Positions 18,563 to 29,600 of a stretch of 64,000 nucleotides of DNA are shown here, piece after piece. Numbering within the stretch: position 1 is the stretch's first letter; each line of letters begins with the position of its first letter. The DNA comes from Planctomycetota bacterium. GTDB taxonomy: Bacteria; Planctomycetota; UBA1135. The position numbers were made by a program, and so were the translations under genes. Under the pieces are notes generated by a model. The model saw nothing but the letters and a program-made list of their open reading frames with translations, had not been told where the DNA came from and made no database searches. The stretch spans positions 62,001 through 126,000 of the forward strand of contig JASMMA010000002.1 in the NCBI GenBank assembly GCA_030748415.1. The letters are read 5' to 3'.

Positions 18563-19750
18563 CTAGAACATGTCCGGCATACCAGGGGCCGGGGCAGCGA
18601 ATAGAGCTGTTGCGAGAGCAAGGGTTTCAGGGGCGCCCTTCGCTTGGCCAGAGAGGGCGAGAGATTCGGCGCAGCGGTGCGCGGTGTAAAGAGGGGCAAG
18701 GCTGTTGATGGAAAGTTCTAGGCCCCCTTGGCCACCTAGCTCCACCGTCGCTTGGCCATTTTTAACTCTCAAAACGAAACAACCATTGTTGTCCTCGAAG
18801 AGTGGGTCTTCGATTTTCAGATGGAGTTCACCACTTCTGCCTTTTGGCCATCCGCGTTGCTGGAGAGCCGCTCGGACATCTAGGATGCGTATCATCCATT
18901 CATCATCCAGTTCAACTTTATATCCACGCTCTGGCAGAAGAGGCAGAATGGGATCATCTGGCCCCGAGTGCCAAATAACTTGACCGCCCATGGAGTAGAA
19001 AGAGCGGAAAAACCCCGCCAAGGCCTGATAGCCTCGGGGGGAAGAAGATTGGACATCGTGGAGCGTGTAGTCCACATCTAGGTCGGACTTTCGCTTTGCA
19101 GAAAGAACAACATAAGCTTCAACTTCGGTTGAGGAACTTTTTGATTCAAAAACCCAAATACGAGGTGTTGCTTGATGAGGGCGCACAATCCTTTTCCAAA
19201 TATAATCGCCACGGTCTAACATTCCGTTCGCAATGCGGGCGCGTTTTTCGTAGCACAACTTAATTGCAGGTAAGTCATCTAGGCACCCTTCGCGAAGTTC
19301 TAAACCTTCGGGGAGGGAAACTCTTGGAAAAAGTTGAAGTGGAACCTCTATCTTGTTCCATGCGCCAGCATGTTCGTAGCCAACCGAGCGATAAAGGTGG
19401 AAGGTCGCCGCATAGAGAGAGGAAAGGGGAGCGCCTTTAGCTTTTTCTTCAATGAGGAACTGCCTCATCATTTCTTTGCAGTGACCCTGGTTCCTTGCCT
19501 CAGGCGGGGTGACGACTCCAGAAACTCCTACTGTGGAGATGCTACTTCCAGCAATCCAAAGACCCATCGGAACCCGGATAAGCCCAGCAACGATTTGGCC
19601 GCCCCGTTCCCAAACCCGCATATTCTCATGTCCAGCCTTTTCAAACCACTCGGGGGCCTCTTTTACATCAAAACTAAAAGAAACCGAGGCCATGTTTGCA
19701 AAAACATCCATATCCGCCTCGCAAACCGGGCGATAGTGAGCTTCAGGCAT
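18563..19750 (-). CDS. Eis-like GNAT N-acetyltransferase with C-terminal SCP2-type domain
   Basis: 395 residues from the ATG at 19750; upstream in-frame codons overlap accD. The N-terminal GNAT domain carries the acetyl-CoA loop in VSGVVTPPEARNQGHCKEMM (motif A, R/Q-x-x-G-x-G/A variant) and the motif LYAATFHLYRSVGYEHAG. A second GNAT-like half and a final ~100-residue sterol-carrier-type segment (ELHLKIEDPLF.. to LALSGQ) complete the Eis family layout of ~400 residues. Eis proteins acetylate amines on diverse substrates; the one used here is unknown. It begins 16 bases after accD, last gene of the addB-addA-accD unit. Confidence 0.75.
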   Translation of the reverse strand: MPEAHYRPVCEADMDVFANMASVSFSFDVKEAPEWFEKAGHENMRVWERGGQIVAGLIRVPMGLWIAGSSISTVGVSGVVTPPEARNQGHCKEMMRQFLIEEKAKGAPLSSLYAATFHLYRSVGYEHAGAWNKIEVPLQLFPRVSLPEGLELREGCLDDLPAIKLCYEKRARIANGMLDRGDYIWKRIVRPHQATPRIWVFESKSSSTEVEAYVVLSAKRKSDLDVDYTLHDVQSSSPRGYQALAGFFRSFYSMGGQVIWHSGPDDPILPLLPERGYKVELDDEWMIRILDVRAALQQRGWPKGRSGELHLKIEDPLFEDNNGCFVLRVKNGQATVELGGQGGLELSINSLAPLYTAHRCAESLALSGQAKGAPETLALATALFAAPAPGMPDMF

Positions 19751-19766
19751 TGCCAGAAATATTCGG

Positions 19767-20606
19767 TTAGGCCCGCACGCGATTTCCGTGAGCGGAATAA
19801 TCGAGCAGGGTGCTGAGTTTTTCACGCATCTCTTCGCGGGGAACAATGAGGTCAAGCTGGCCTTTTTCAAGCAAGAACTCAGCACGCTGGAACCCCTCGG
19901 GGAGCTCCTGGCGGATGGTGTTTTGAATGACTCGCGGCCCAGCAAAGCCAATGAGGGCACCTGGTTCACCAATGAGGATGTCGCAAGCGCTTGCAAAGCT
20001 GGCTGTGACACCGCCCGTTGTGGGATTGGTCATTACAGAAATGCTGAATCCACCCTTCTCCTTAAAGCGATTCAAAGCCGCGCAAGTTTTTGCCAACTGC
20101 ATGAGAGAAATCGCGCCTTCGTGCATTCGAGCACCGCCGCTTGCGGAGAAAATAATGACAGGACATTTCTTTTCTTCTGCGAGTTCAATGGCTCTGGCGA
20201 TTTTTTCGCCAACAACTTCACCCATAGAACCACCCATGAAGGCAAAGTCCAGAATGGAAAGAACGACTTCATGCTCTTGAATTTTTGCAACGCCAGCAAT
20301 GCAGGCGTCGGAGTTGCCCGTTTTGGCTTGCGCCTTTTCGAGTTTCTCGGCGTAAGAAACTTTATCCACGAAGTTGAGCCGGTCTTCAGGGCGAAGATCG
20401 GTGAAGTGTTCAATAAAGGAACCCGGGTCAACGGTCATCTCAATTCGCTGGCGGCCGCCAACAGTGTGGTGAAAGCCACAGTTGGGGCAAACCATGCTGC
20501 TAGCCACCAATTCCTTGTTATAAATGGTGGACCCACATTCGGAGCACTTGCTCCAAATGCCCGTGGGCATGTCCTTTTTCTTTTTGCGTCCGATGCGCCA
20601 AGCCAT
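19767..20606 (-). CDS. accD: Acetyl-CoA carboxylase carboxyltransferase subunit beta
   Basis: 279 residues. An N-terminal zinc ribbon (CSECGSTIY...CPNCGFHH, four Cys at about 20-43) precedes the carboxyltransferase crotonase fold (FSASGGARMHEGAISLMQLAKT and MTNPTTGGVTASFA are the acyl-CoA site loops). AccD with AccA transfers CO2 from carboxybiotin to acetyl-CoA, making malonyl-CoA for fatty acids. No accA is in the window. The gene follows addA by 16 bases, an unusual neighbour for accD. Confidence 0.95.
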   Translation of the reverse strand: MAWRIGRKKKKDMPTGIWSKCSECGSTIYNKELVASSMVCPNCGFHHTVGGRQRIEMTVDPGSFIEHFTDLRPEDRLNFVDKVSYAEKLEKAQAKTGNSDACIAGVAKIQEHEVVLSILDFAFMGGSMGEVVGEKIARAIELAEEKKCPVIIFSASGGARMHEGAISLMQLAKTCAALNRFKEKGGFSISVMTNPTTGGVTASFASACDILIGEPGALIGFAGPRVIQNTIRQELPEGFQRAEFLLEKGQLDLIVPREEMREKLSTLLDYSAHGNRVRA

Positions 20607-20622
20607 GCGGCTATTCTATCAA

Positions 20623-23600
20623 CTACCTATTACTATGCTGCTTGGCTAGGTCCGTAAAGAGGAGATGAGAACTGACGGAACCCTCTTTCAGGCCGTACTT
20701 TGCGCAAACCGCATCTCGGTAGGCCGCCATTTGTGGCTCGTGGTGAATCCGCTGCCTTTCGAGGGATTCAGGTTCTTCCAGCTGGTCGGTTTTGAAGTCA
20801 TAGATTTTCGCCTGAAGCACCGTCCCGGATGGGCCTTTGCGGAGAACAAGGCGGTCAATAAAGCCACTCACTAAGTATTGTTCCCCCTTTTCCTTGCCAA
20901 CTTGACGGAATGGCAACTCAATAAGAATCTCCAACTCATCTTTTGAGACTCCTGGCCAACTTTCCAAGCTCAGTTGATTTTCGAACTCTGGGCAGGCAAG
21001 CGCGCCTCGGAATGTTTCAAGAGCTCGTTTGTGTTCGGTCTCACTTCCAGCCTGGCCGCGAAGTGAGTCAAGTAATTCGGAATCAGATTTATCAAATTCA
21101 TTCACCCATTGCACTGATTCAAACAGGGCATGAACCAAGGTGCCGTGAAGCTTGGCCCCAGTGTTTTCTGGTATGAATAGTTTTGAGACGGTGTGCTTGG
21201 TTTGGGTCAAGGTGCTAGGGGCACGCCGGGGGAGAATTCGGGGAGTATGGGATTTCTTTAATTGAAGGGAAACTGAGTCCTGGGTCGGAGCTTGGGCTAC
21301 CTTTTTCCGGCCTTTTCGCCACTCCTCTTTTGCCGTTGGACTTTGCCAGAGAACATCTTCAACGCTGTCCAGCTCAGTTGGGAATGCAGCCCGAAGTAAA
21401 CAACCAATGTTGCGGTTGAGTTTCTTGTCTCCAGCCGCATTAGGTTTTAGAGCAGGGACAATCATCTCAAGGTGATGTTTTGCCCGCGTCATGGCAACAT
21501 AAAGGACACACATTTGCTCCCGAAAAAGAAAACCCTTCTGAGCGTTGTACATCTTCTCAAGAATGGGGTGAATTGAAACCAGTGCCTTTGAAGCTGTGAA
21601 TGAAACCGTTTCTAAATTACTACCAGATTGAGGCCTTGCCGTAAGGAGGGTCTTGAGTGTTCCAGGAATGCCTCCACCAAGCTCCGGGAGGATTACGATG
21701 TCGAATTCCAATCCCTTGGATTGGTGAATGGTCATCACTTTAATGGGGGCAGAGTTCGGGTTTTCAACCTTCTTCTCTCGAACAAAATCAACAAATTCAG
21801 AACAACGGAGGCCGGCCTTAGTTTCATAAGAATAGGCGAGGTCAATGAACTGCTGCATTCGTTGGCGATCCCATTCGCTCAATTCGTTTTGCTCTGCCAA
21901 TTTTAAAATGCCCTCTGTCCAAGCTCCAAAGCCTTTCTCTTGGGTTTCTCGCCTTGTTCGCTTGGCTACTTTTATTAGCTTCTCTTCTGATTGAGCCTCG
22001 GTGCTCAAATTATATTCCTGAGCCAGGAAAGAACTGCCCACATGAAAAGCCGCCGCGGAATCGCCAGGGTGGTCGGCAAGATGAAGAAGCGCGAGAACGC
22101 TGAGAACAGTTTTTGAATCAGTTAGTGGATTCCCTCCTTCTCCACTAGCTGGAATTCCTCGATCTTGAAGTAGTTTGATAATTCGATTCCCAGAGGCGTT
22201 TCTGCGAACCAAGATTCCAATGGATGCTCCAGAATGTTTCTCCTGAAGTTCTTCAGCACGATCTGCGGCAATTCGAAACGCCATAGCCCGGTTTTCATCT
22301 GCATTCCCTGGGGCAGGGTTCTGCCTAAGAACCACCTTGCCAAGCAATTTTGGCTTGGCGGAAACATGGTCATTGAAAGTTTCATCCCACTTCTCGGCTT
22401 CCGACAAGAAAGAGGAATCCGTTCCCATTAGGGCTTCGTTTCCGGAGAGATTTCCGAAGCATAGATTGACGGCGTCAAGAACCGTTTGCGAAGACCTCCA
22501 AGAGGCTTCCATGGTCTCTATGTAAAGGTCTTGCCTTTCGCCGAGCTCTTGTAGCAATCGTGGTTCGCCATCTCGCCACCCATAAATGGACTGTTTGACG
22601 TCTCCAACACAGAAAAGAGAAGTTTTGTCTCTGTTTTCAATGACTCGCTCAACGATTGGCTGTAGGACTTGCCATTGAGTGACACTTGTATCTTGGAACT
22701 CATCCAATAGAAGATGTCTAATTGACCTCCCGAGGCGGAACGAAGAGTGCTTACTGTCGGCAAGTTTTTGCTCCTTTGCAAGAGCTTTTGGGAAATCCTC
22801 AAAGCGATATGAACCGCTTCGGTGTTTCAATGAATGATAAGAATCTTGGAACAAACACAGGAACTCATAAAGGGACTGATTCCGGAAGTGTAGCCTTTTT
22901 AGAAGCATGTTCTTCGCGTGTGGAATGAGGCACCCCAGGAGATTCTGCCACCCTTCGGGGATAGTAATTCTTGCGAATTTTTCCTCCCCTTTAGATATAT
23001 TCTGAACAATTGAATTGGATAAAAATGCTGGCCAAGAATTTTCGGCAAGGATGTCAGCCAACAATCTGTGATTTTTGGTGAAATGTTTGTTTGGCGTTCC
23101 ACCCCCGGTTTTGGGAATGTCCAGTTTCGAGAAAGCCTCCTGGAGGCTTGCAAGTTCTGAATCACTTAACATTTCTTTTCCCGGTTGAATCACCTCCCAG
23201 GCGCTCTTGTCACTATTTCGAAGAATATCCAGGGAGTTTTTCAGGAGTTTCAAAGAACCGCCATGAACCGACCGCATTGGCGACATTTCAGAAATTCCAA
23301 TGAGCAGGTTGTTTAGGACTTCTGGTTTGTTTGTGGCAAAGAGTTCAATGAGGGCATCGGAGCGAAGCCGGGCGTCTTCCACATCCTCGCAGATAGTCCA
23401 ACCAACGGACATGCCGAGTTCAAAGGCATAGACCTTGGCTGCTTCAACGAAGAAAGAGTCCAGGGTCCTTACATTGAAAGTGTCCAAATTTCGAACAAGC
23501 CTAGTGAGAAGTTCTTCACAAGTTTTTTCATTGATAATGGATTCATCAAAACACCCTGTAGCCTTTCGCAAATCATGAAGTTCATCTTTGTCGCCAGTGG

Positions 23601-23781
23601 CAAGAGCCAGCCAACCCAAGACCCGGTCTAGGATTTCTCCCGAGGCCTTCCGCGTAAATGTGGTTGCGAGAATCTTGTCGGGCATTTTTCCATCGAAGAG
23701 CAGTTTCAGAAAAGTTCCGGCAAGACGAAAGGTTTTCCCTGTTCCAGCGGATGCAAGAATGACTTCAGAAGATTTACTCAT
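20623..23781 (-). CDS. addA: AddA-type ATP-dependent helicase/nuclease subunit
   Basis: 1052 residues from the ATG at 23781 (MSKSSEVILASAGTGKTF). Superfamily 1 UvrD-like helicase: Walker A ASAGTGKT at ~10-17, motif Ia TTFTRKASGEI, motif II LLLDEFQDTS, motif III VGDVKQSIYGWR, motif V MTIHQSKGLEFD, motif VI LYVAMTRAK. The C-terminus holds a RecB-type nuclease (IYDFKTDQL... and HEPQMAAYRDAV). With AddB it resects double-strand DNA ends for recombination. The start overlaps the addB stop by 8 bases, so the two are translationally coupled. Confidence 0.93.
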   Translation of the reverse strand: MSKSSEVILASAGTGKTFRLAGTFLKLLFDGKMPDKILATTFTRKASGEILDRVLGWLALATGDKDELHDLRKATGCFDESIINEKTCEELLTRLVRNLDTFNVRTLDSFFVEAAKVYAFELGMSVGWTICEDVEDARLRSDALIELFATNKPEVLNNLLIGISEMSPMRSVHGGSLKLLKNSLDILRNSDKSAWEVIQPGKEMLSDSELASLQEAFSKLDIPKTGGGTPNKHFTKNHRLLADILAENSWPAFLSNSIVQNISKGEEKFARITIPEGWQNLLGCLIPHAKNMLLKRLHFRNQSLYEFLCLFQDSYHSLKHRSGSYRFEDFPKALAKEQKLADSKHSSFRLGRSIRHLLLDEFQDTSVTQWQVLQPIVERVIENRDKTSLFCVGDVKQSIYGWRDGEPRLLQELGERQDLYIETMEASWRSSQTVLDAVNLCFGNLSGNEALMGTDSSFLSEAEKWDETFNDHVSAKPKLLGKVVLRQNPAPGNADENRAMAFRIAADRAEELQEKHSGASIGILVRRNASGNRIIKLLQDRGIPASGEGGNPLTDSKTVLSVLALLHLADHPGDSAAAFHVGSSFLAQEYNLSTEAQSEEKLIKVAKRTRRETQEKGFGAWTEGILKLAEQNELSEWDRQRMQQFIDLAYSYETKAGLRCSEFVDFVREKKVENPNSAPIKVMTIHQSKGLEFDIVILPELGGGIPGTLKTLLTARPQSGSNLETVSFTASKALVSIHPILEKMYNAQKGFLFREQMCVLYVAMTRAKHHLEMIVPALKPNAAGDKKLNRNIGCLLRAAFPTELDSVEDVLWQSPTAKEEWRKGRKKVAQAPTQDSVSLQLKKSHTPRILPRRAPSTLTQTKHTVSKLFIPENTGAKLHGTLVHALFESVQWVNEFDKSDSELLDSLRGQAGSETEHKRALETFRGALACPEFENQLSLESWPGVSKDELEILIELPFRQVGKEKGEQYLVSGFIDRLVLRKGPSGTVLQAKIYDFKTDQLEEPESLERQRIHHEPQMAAYRDAVCAKYGLKEGSVSSHLLFTDLAKQHSNR

Positions 23782-26560
23782 GAGTTTCCCCCTGGGAATC
23801 TCCCTCGTCATCATCAGAGTCGAGTAGCCCTTGCCCTGCTATGCCGGCAAGGATGGGGTTAGAGATGGAATCTCTCCCTGCCGCAAAGGCCCACTTTCCA
23901 GTTTCGTCCAGTTCGGTTTGAATTGCGGTCACAATTTTGGCGGCCTGGGCTTCTGCATTATCCCAAGGTTCCTGGTCAGGAAATTGAACCTCTCTCAAAC
24001 CAGCGTCTTCTTCTTTTCGTGGGAGGAACCAATATGCAAGCTCAGGTTTCTCCCCGTAGTCCCCCAGTTTTTTGGCAATCAAACGGTACAAAGGCAACTG
24101 GAGGTCATCCCAACGGCTGGCATTTTTTTTGTAAGGGTTAGATTTGGCAGATTCTCCCGTTTTGAAATCAATTATTTGAAATTTACCACTCTCTTTATGC
24201 CGGTCCACACGGTCCATTTTTGCGCGCAACTTGATGGGCTTTCCAGCAAGTTCAACCTCGATGCCTCCTTCAGGTGTAGATAGCTCGACTTCGACTTGGC
24301 ACCAGCCAGCAAGAACCCGCTCAGCCTGTATCTTTGAAAAGACCGCGAGTCTCCTCCGGGCAATTTCTATTTGGAGTCGTACAGCCGGGAGGGGGTCATT
24401 CCCAAAAGTGATCATGACTCGACGATTGAGAATTTGATTCAACTCCTTAAGGATTTGGTCAGGGTTTGTGCAATCTCGAAGTTGCTCCAGTTTTCCAAAG
24501 TCCTCCAGTACTGAGTGGATAAGAATTCCATATTGAAGGGGGTCCATTTCCCGTTCTTTGTCGTCGGTTGTGTCCAGCCCGAGCCGCCTAGATAGATAGT
24601 ATTCGTAGGGGGAGTGAAGGTAGGCTGCAAAATCCGTCACACGCATAGATGTAAGTTCTGGAAGAGCATCCCGTCGCGGAGGTTCGAAATCCTCTTGAAT
24701 ACTTTTCCCAAATGCGCCGCCTGGAGCGCCATCCACTTCCAAGAAGCGGCCCAAGCGTTTAGAAATTTGGGCGGGCTCACAATGAAACAAAAGGCGGCTC
24801 GGACGATGGCGATCCCCTTCAGTAGATTGCCTTCCGCAAATCAGGTGAATTTTTCTATTGCCTCCGAAAAGAGCAGTGAGTGCATATGCGTCGCGAGCAT
24901 AGCGGTCGCGATTGCCTGGCATCCCTAGGTTACCCAAAAGAAGGTCCGGCAGAAAAATGTCAGCATGTTTGGATTCAGGCACCTTGCCTTCATTAAATCC
25001 GCAAACGACAATAGCTTTTGCTGGGTCCATACGAGTTTCAAGCCAACCCACCATTTCGACAAAGGAACTTGGGTTTTTTTCAGATGTAAATTCTCCTCCC
25101 ACTTGCTGAAGTAACAAGCGAAGAGTTGCTGGCAGTGATAGCGATAAAAGTTTGCGTAGCCTTTGGGGAGTATCCAGGAAGGACTCCATTCCATTGGATA
25201 GCACTCGGATTGCGCTAACCGTTTGAAAGTCTCTTGGAATATCTTCGTTTAGTTCATATTCCCCCCAAACAGTTTCAAGAAAGGACTGAATGCATGGAAT
25301 CCAATCTTCAACTGGACGCGCTTCGCTTCCTTGTTCGGAATCGAGGTTTAGGGATTCGTCAACTTTTGCAATGAAAGCCTTTAAGTCCCTACTTCTTTCG
25401 GGCTTCCCTAAAATTTTGGAGCCAAAGGTGTGAGGGAGGTGTTTATTGTGATAAGCGTCCAGCTCAGAAATGGTCTTGGGAAATGAAAAGGCCGAACAAA
25501 GCTCGGAATGCCTAACAAGGGGGGCCAAGTTGCGTTCCAGTCGCCCATCCAACCATGAAGCGAGTGCATCCAGGAGGCGCCAAGGTGATGATTGTCGGAT
25601 TGAGGTTCCTTCTGCGTGATGAGTTGCAATACCCTGGGAATGAAATGATCGCTCTAAGTAAGGCCGAACTTCATCATCTAAGACGGCAATACTGATTTCG
25701 TCGGCTGAAAATTCACCGTTCCATTTTGCAAGAGCTTGGACCGTGAGTTGGGATTGATCTTGAGGAAGGTTCGCAACACTCCAATCTTCCTCCTCAATAG
25801 GAATTCGTAGCTCAGGGTCTGTCCAAGCATCCACATGGACACACCCCAAGCTGTCAAACATGTTTGATTTTTCAGTTGGAGCGAAGATAAGTGAGGTTAC
25901 TTGGCTTTGCACAAGTTCCAATGCCGAGCGTTGTAGCTTGTTGATATCTGTGATGCCAACGAGGAGAATTTCACCTTCAACGGAAACTTGTTCTTCTCGG
26001 ATTTTTTCAGCTCTAGCGTCATGAGGGTCGCTGACCCCCATGGAAAGTAGCGTCGAGCGATAAGCGATTTGGAGGTCTTGCAGCAAATCCCAACGGAGGG
26101 TTTCCTCAGTAGAGGGAAGGCTTCCACTCTTGAGGACATCGCCAAAGTCCAACATTTCAGCAGCTATATTGGCGTGCAGTGTTCTTAAAATTTGGGCAAG
26201 GTTAAGCCAAGCGGGTAAATCCCCTGATGCTGGGGGGGCCGCAATTAAAAGTTGAAGGGCTTTGGTATCTAAGCTTTGCAGAGCTTCGACCCAAGCAAGA
26301 AGACGAGTCATATCATTTGCCCGAGGGATATCGGTTTCAACGAGCAAATCGCTCAACTGTCCAATCGAGACTAGTCTTGGGACTCCATCGCAAGCTTGAG
26401 TTGCTAGGGCGATGCGTTCTTCCAACCCCCGTAGTGCTCGTTTACCGGGAAGGGCAATCGTGAGATTGTCCAAGGAGTCTTGCCGGTTTTCCATAATCCA
26501 GTCCACCGCGGAGTCCAAAAAGGGGTCCTTCCAGCCGAGATATTGGCAATTAGAGTTCAT
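23774..26560 (-). CDS. addB: AddB-like helicase-nuclease partner (PD-(D/E)XK)
   Basis: 928 residues, start ATG 26560. The N-terminus (LTIALPGKRALRGLEERIA) matches AddB/RecC-like inactivated-helicase proteins that lack a clear Walker A. The C-terminal third is a PD-(D/E)XK nuclease: LHSPYEYYLSRRLGLD, HSVLEDFGKL, then IIDFKTGES and LQLPLYRLIAKK. The Cys normally found in the CPFQYFL-like motif of AddB (4Fe-4S ligand) is replaced (HSPYEYYL), so the iron-sulfur staple seems absent. Function inferred: subunit of an AddAB recombination nuclease with the next gene. First gene of the operon. Confidence 0.87.
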   Translation of the reverse strand: MNSNCQYLGWKDPFLDSAVDWIMENRQDSLDNLTIALPGKRALRGLEERIALATQACDGVPRLVSIGQLSDLLVETDIPRANDMTRLLAWVEALQSLDTKALQLLIAAPPASGDLPAWLNLAQILRTLHANIAAEMLDFGDVLKSGSLPSTEETLRWDLLQDLQIAYRSTLLSMGVSDPHDARAEKIREEQVSVEGEILLVGITDINKLQRSALELVQSQVTSLIFAPTEKSNMFDSLGCVHVDAWTDPELRIPIEEEDWSVANLPQDQSQLTVQALAKWNGEFSADEISIAVLDDEVRPYLERSFHSQGIATHHAEGTSIRQSSPWRLLDALASWLDGRLERNLAPLVRHSELCSAFSFPKTISELDAYHNKHLPHTFGSKILGKPERSRDLKAFIAKVDESLNLDSEQGSEARPVEDWIPCIQSFLETVWGEYELNEDIPRDFQTVSAIRVLSNGMESFLDTPQRLRKLLSLSLPATLRLLLQQVGGEFTSEKNPSSFVEMVGWLETRMDPAKAIVVCGFNEGKVPESKHADIFLPDLLLGNLGMPGNRDRYARDAYALTALFGGNRKIHLICGRQSTEGDRHRPSRLLFHCEPAQISKRLGRFLEVDGAPGGAFGKSIQEDFEPPRRDALPELTSMRVTDFAAYLHSPYEYYLSRRLGLDTTDDKEREMDPLQYGILIHSVLEDFGKLEQLRDCTNPDQILKELNQILNRRVMITFGNDPLPAVRLQIEIARRRLAVFSKIQAERVLAGWCQVEVELSTPEGGIEVELAGKPIKLRAKMDRVDRHKESGKFQIIDFKTGESAKSNPYKKNASRWDDLQLPLYRLIAKKLGDYGEKPELAYWFLPRKEEDAGLREVQFPDQEPWDNAEAQAAKIVTAIQTELDETGKWAFAAGRDSISNPILAGIAGQGLLDSDDDEGDSQGETHE

Positions 26561-26681
26561 GAAGCACTATTGGAAGGAATCCGGACCAAAAGGTCTAGAA
26601 AAACATGTCCCAGATTCCAATTATTGGGTTCTAATTAAGTAGTTCCGTTCTTCTCGCCCTCTTACCCTTTCCTCGCTAGCC

Positions 26682-29600
26682 GTGGTTCGATTCCCCTTTT
26701 ACCTCGCTCCCCTTTTTTTGACGATATCTTGCGCCTCTGAAGGTGGGGGCGGCACGGGTGGAGCTGGGGGGGGAGCAAGCAATTCAGACCCCATTGTTGA
26801 GTTTGCCGTTTCGGCCGATTCTTTCGATGAGGCCGGGTCTCCCATGCTGGTTGATGTTCGCTTGAGTTTCTCCAATGGCGCTGGCGCATTGAGCGAAAAT
26901 CTCAAAGTGACCATTGCGGATTCCGAGCTTGGGTCCGCCACGGCTGGCCAAGACTACACCTCGATTGGTATTCAAGAAGTTTTCTTCTCCAAGGACGACC
27001 CAGAAGGAACACTAGTTAGTTTTGCAATTTTTCCGATCGACGATTTAGATTACGAAGGAACTGAAACGATTCAGCTGGAGATTCAGTCAGTAGAGGGCCC
27101 CCAGACTGCAATGATTGGAGCTCAGGGTTCCATGGTCGCCTCGATTATTGATGATGACCAACCCTCCATTGGTTTTGAATCGGGTCAATCCCAAGTGACT
27201 GAGGACGGTTCAGATTTATTGGTTTGGTTACAGCTTGATACGACTGGGGTGCTGACCATTCCTTATACCGAGAAGGTTGTTCAGCAAGGTGGAACCGCAT
27301 ATTTAGGGAGCGACTATTTCTTCAAGGAGCAGTTCGTCACATTCCAGCCAGGGGACACAAGTGGAACGAAGCGACCATGCATTTTGTCCTCCCTTCCTGA
27401 TGACCTGATTGAAGGTGCAGAAACAATCATCCTTGGTTTGGAAAATCCCAACCAGGCACGCGTCAGTCATGTCGTAAAAATACTAGATGATGAAAAAGCA
27501 ACTGTGGAGTTTGCAACTTCGGAATCCACGACCCCTGAACTTGACAGCCTTCATTTCGTTTCTGCCCAAATCTCTATCGAGCCCGGAAAGACTTTGGAGA
27601 AAGAGCTTCGGTTCGATTTCGAAGATACAGGCCTTGGAACCGCTACTCCAGGGGCAGACTATGAATCCTTTGGCACAATCGAGGTATTTTTTCCTCCCTT
27701 TAGTGTCTCGGGGAGCACCGCTTCTGTTGGAATCCAACTCATCGACGACCTGGATCCTGAAGATAGTGAAACGATTCAGCTTGAACTATCGAACCTACCT
27801 TCCCATGCAAGCGCAGGCAACATTTCCGACCATGCCATCACAGTCGAAGACGATGACCTTGGAATGCTTATTACAAGCGTTGACTTTGGCCGTGTAGCTG
27901 TTGTGACAGATATTAATGGAAAGATTGTGCAAGAAGATTTATTCATCCGTTCCGATCTCTTGCCCGATGGGATTTCCTACAACTTGGATTGGAGTACGGC
28001 CTTTCAGTCTGATGTGCTTCAAGTTCTCAAAGAAGAAGGAACACCCGAATTCCAGAGCCTCTTCGAGGCCGCTCAAGTTATTCCACCGTCGGATGTTTTA
28101 GAAATCCGTGGTCCTGATGGGGTTCCGCCCTTCTCTATGGTGCCGAAAAATGCTGCATTGCGAATTCATTTTGACCGGGAAGTTGACCCTACATCGCTAA
28201 GCCCAGACAGCTTGATTGTGATGGATTCCTCTGATTGGGCGAACGGACTTCAGGAAATGATTGATGGCCGCCGGTTTGTCCAAAACAATTCGGAGACCGG
28301 GTTGGGCGCGGTCATTCTGGATACAACAACCACCAATTATCCGCTTGGCCTTCTAGATTCTCCCAACTCAGAGTATGGGAATATCACTCTTTATATGCCG
28401 ACTCGAACAACAGATGTTCTTCGAGGTCTTGATGGGGCCGCCATTGGTATTTCCACGACCGGGCCTCAGTGGTTTGACCCTCAGAATGGCCTCCCAGTCG
28501 CTGTTCGCAGTTTCCGGTCAGGCAACGAAAATGACCCCTACGCAGGGTTCTTGCCGGACATTACGCCCCCAGGGATTCTCGGCGAACTTGATGTGGATAT
28601 CCTTTGGCTCGAAAAGTCGGGTGGAGATTACCGAACAATCTCCTACGCATTTTCAATCCGGGAATGCGCGGAAGTTCAACCCAAGATAGGTGATATTTTT
28701 CAGGTAGGGGACTCATTGTTAGTGACTACCGAAATACTGAGTGATTGGATTGGAGACCACCGGGTGAAGGCACTTCGATTAGAGGGAACGATTGAGTCAT
28801 CCACAACACCACAACCTGGTAATTACACCACCCGCTACACAAGTGCTGATGAATTGGTCCAGGTTTGCTATCTCCATTTCAACCCGGCACCAGTGAGCCT
28901 CCCAGCATCGGGAGTTGGGCTCTCATCGGATGTCACAATTCGGTTTACTGAACCAATCTTGCCCCAATCAGTTCGGCCAATCGAAGCATTTTCTGCCCTG
29001 ACCTATCTTTTGGATCCTCCCCAGCCGGGCCCGAATCCAACACAAGAGGAAATCGATGCATGGGCAGCAAGACCATTTGATTCTGCGCTAGAAACGGCAG
29101 GCGAATATTTGGATCGGCAGTTGGGTTGGCAGTTGAGCGGAACTGGGAGCGGCCGCTTGCAGTTTGGTGAAGTTCAAGGAAGCTCTAATCAAGAATCCTT
29201 CACCCTGGCCCCCAATGCTGGGTTCAGCAACTCGCATGGTGAAGGTTCGGATACTCTGTTTTCGATTGTTCTTCGCGATGGTGCAGAAGGGGTACTTGAT
29301 CTCGCTGGAAACCCCGGCGATTTCGTAGGCTTTGCGCCTGGTAATGCTGGCCAAGATGCCCTCATTACATTGGATTCAGCCAATCAATCTGTTTGGTCTT
29401 CAGATAGGTACTTTGCCCTCCGCTTTCAGTCTCGAGATGAAAACGGGGACTCCCACCCAGATTTTGATGGTCAGTATCGGCTGGGACTCGGCAGTTTGCG
29501 TGGCAGAGCCACCCAGCGTTTCTCAAGAAACGCCGACAGCTCCAATCAATGGGTAAGGGATGGCTCTCAATCACAATTAGGACTCATATCCCCCTTGTCC

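Noticed and set aside
19788-20657. 289-codon frame on the plus strand opposite accD
   Set aside because: accD on the minus strand has a complete zinc ribbon and carboxyltransferase motifs; the opposite frame has low-complexity, non-family sequence.
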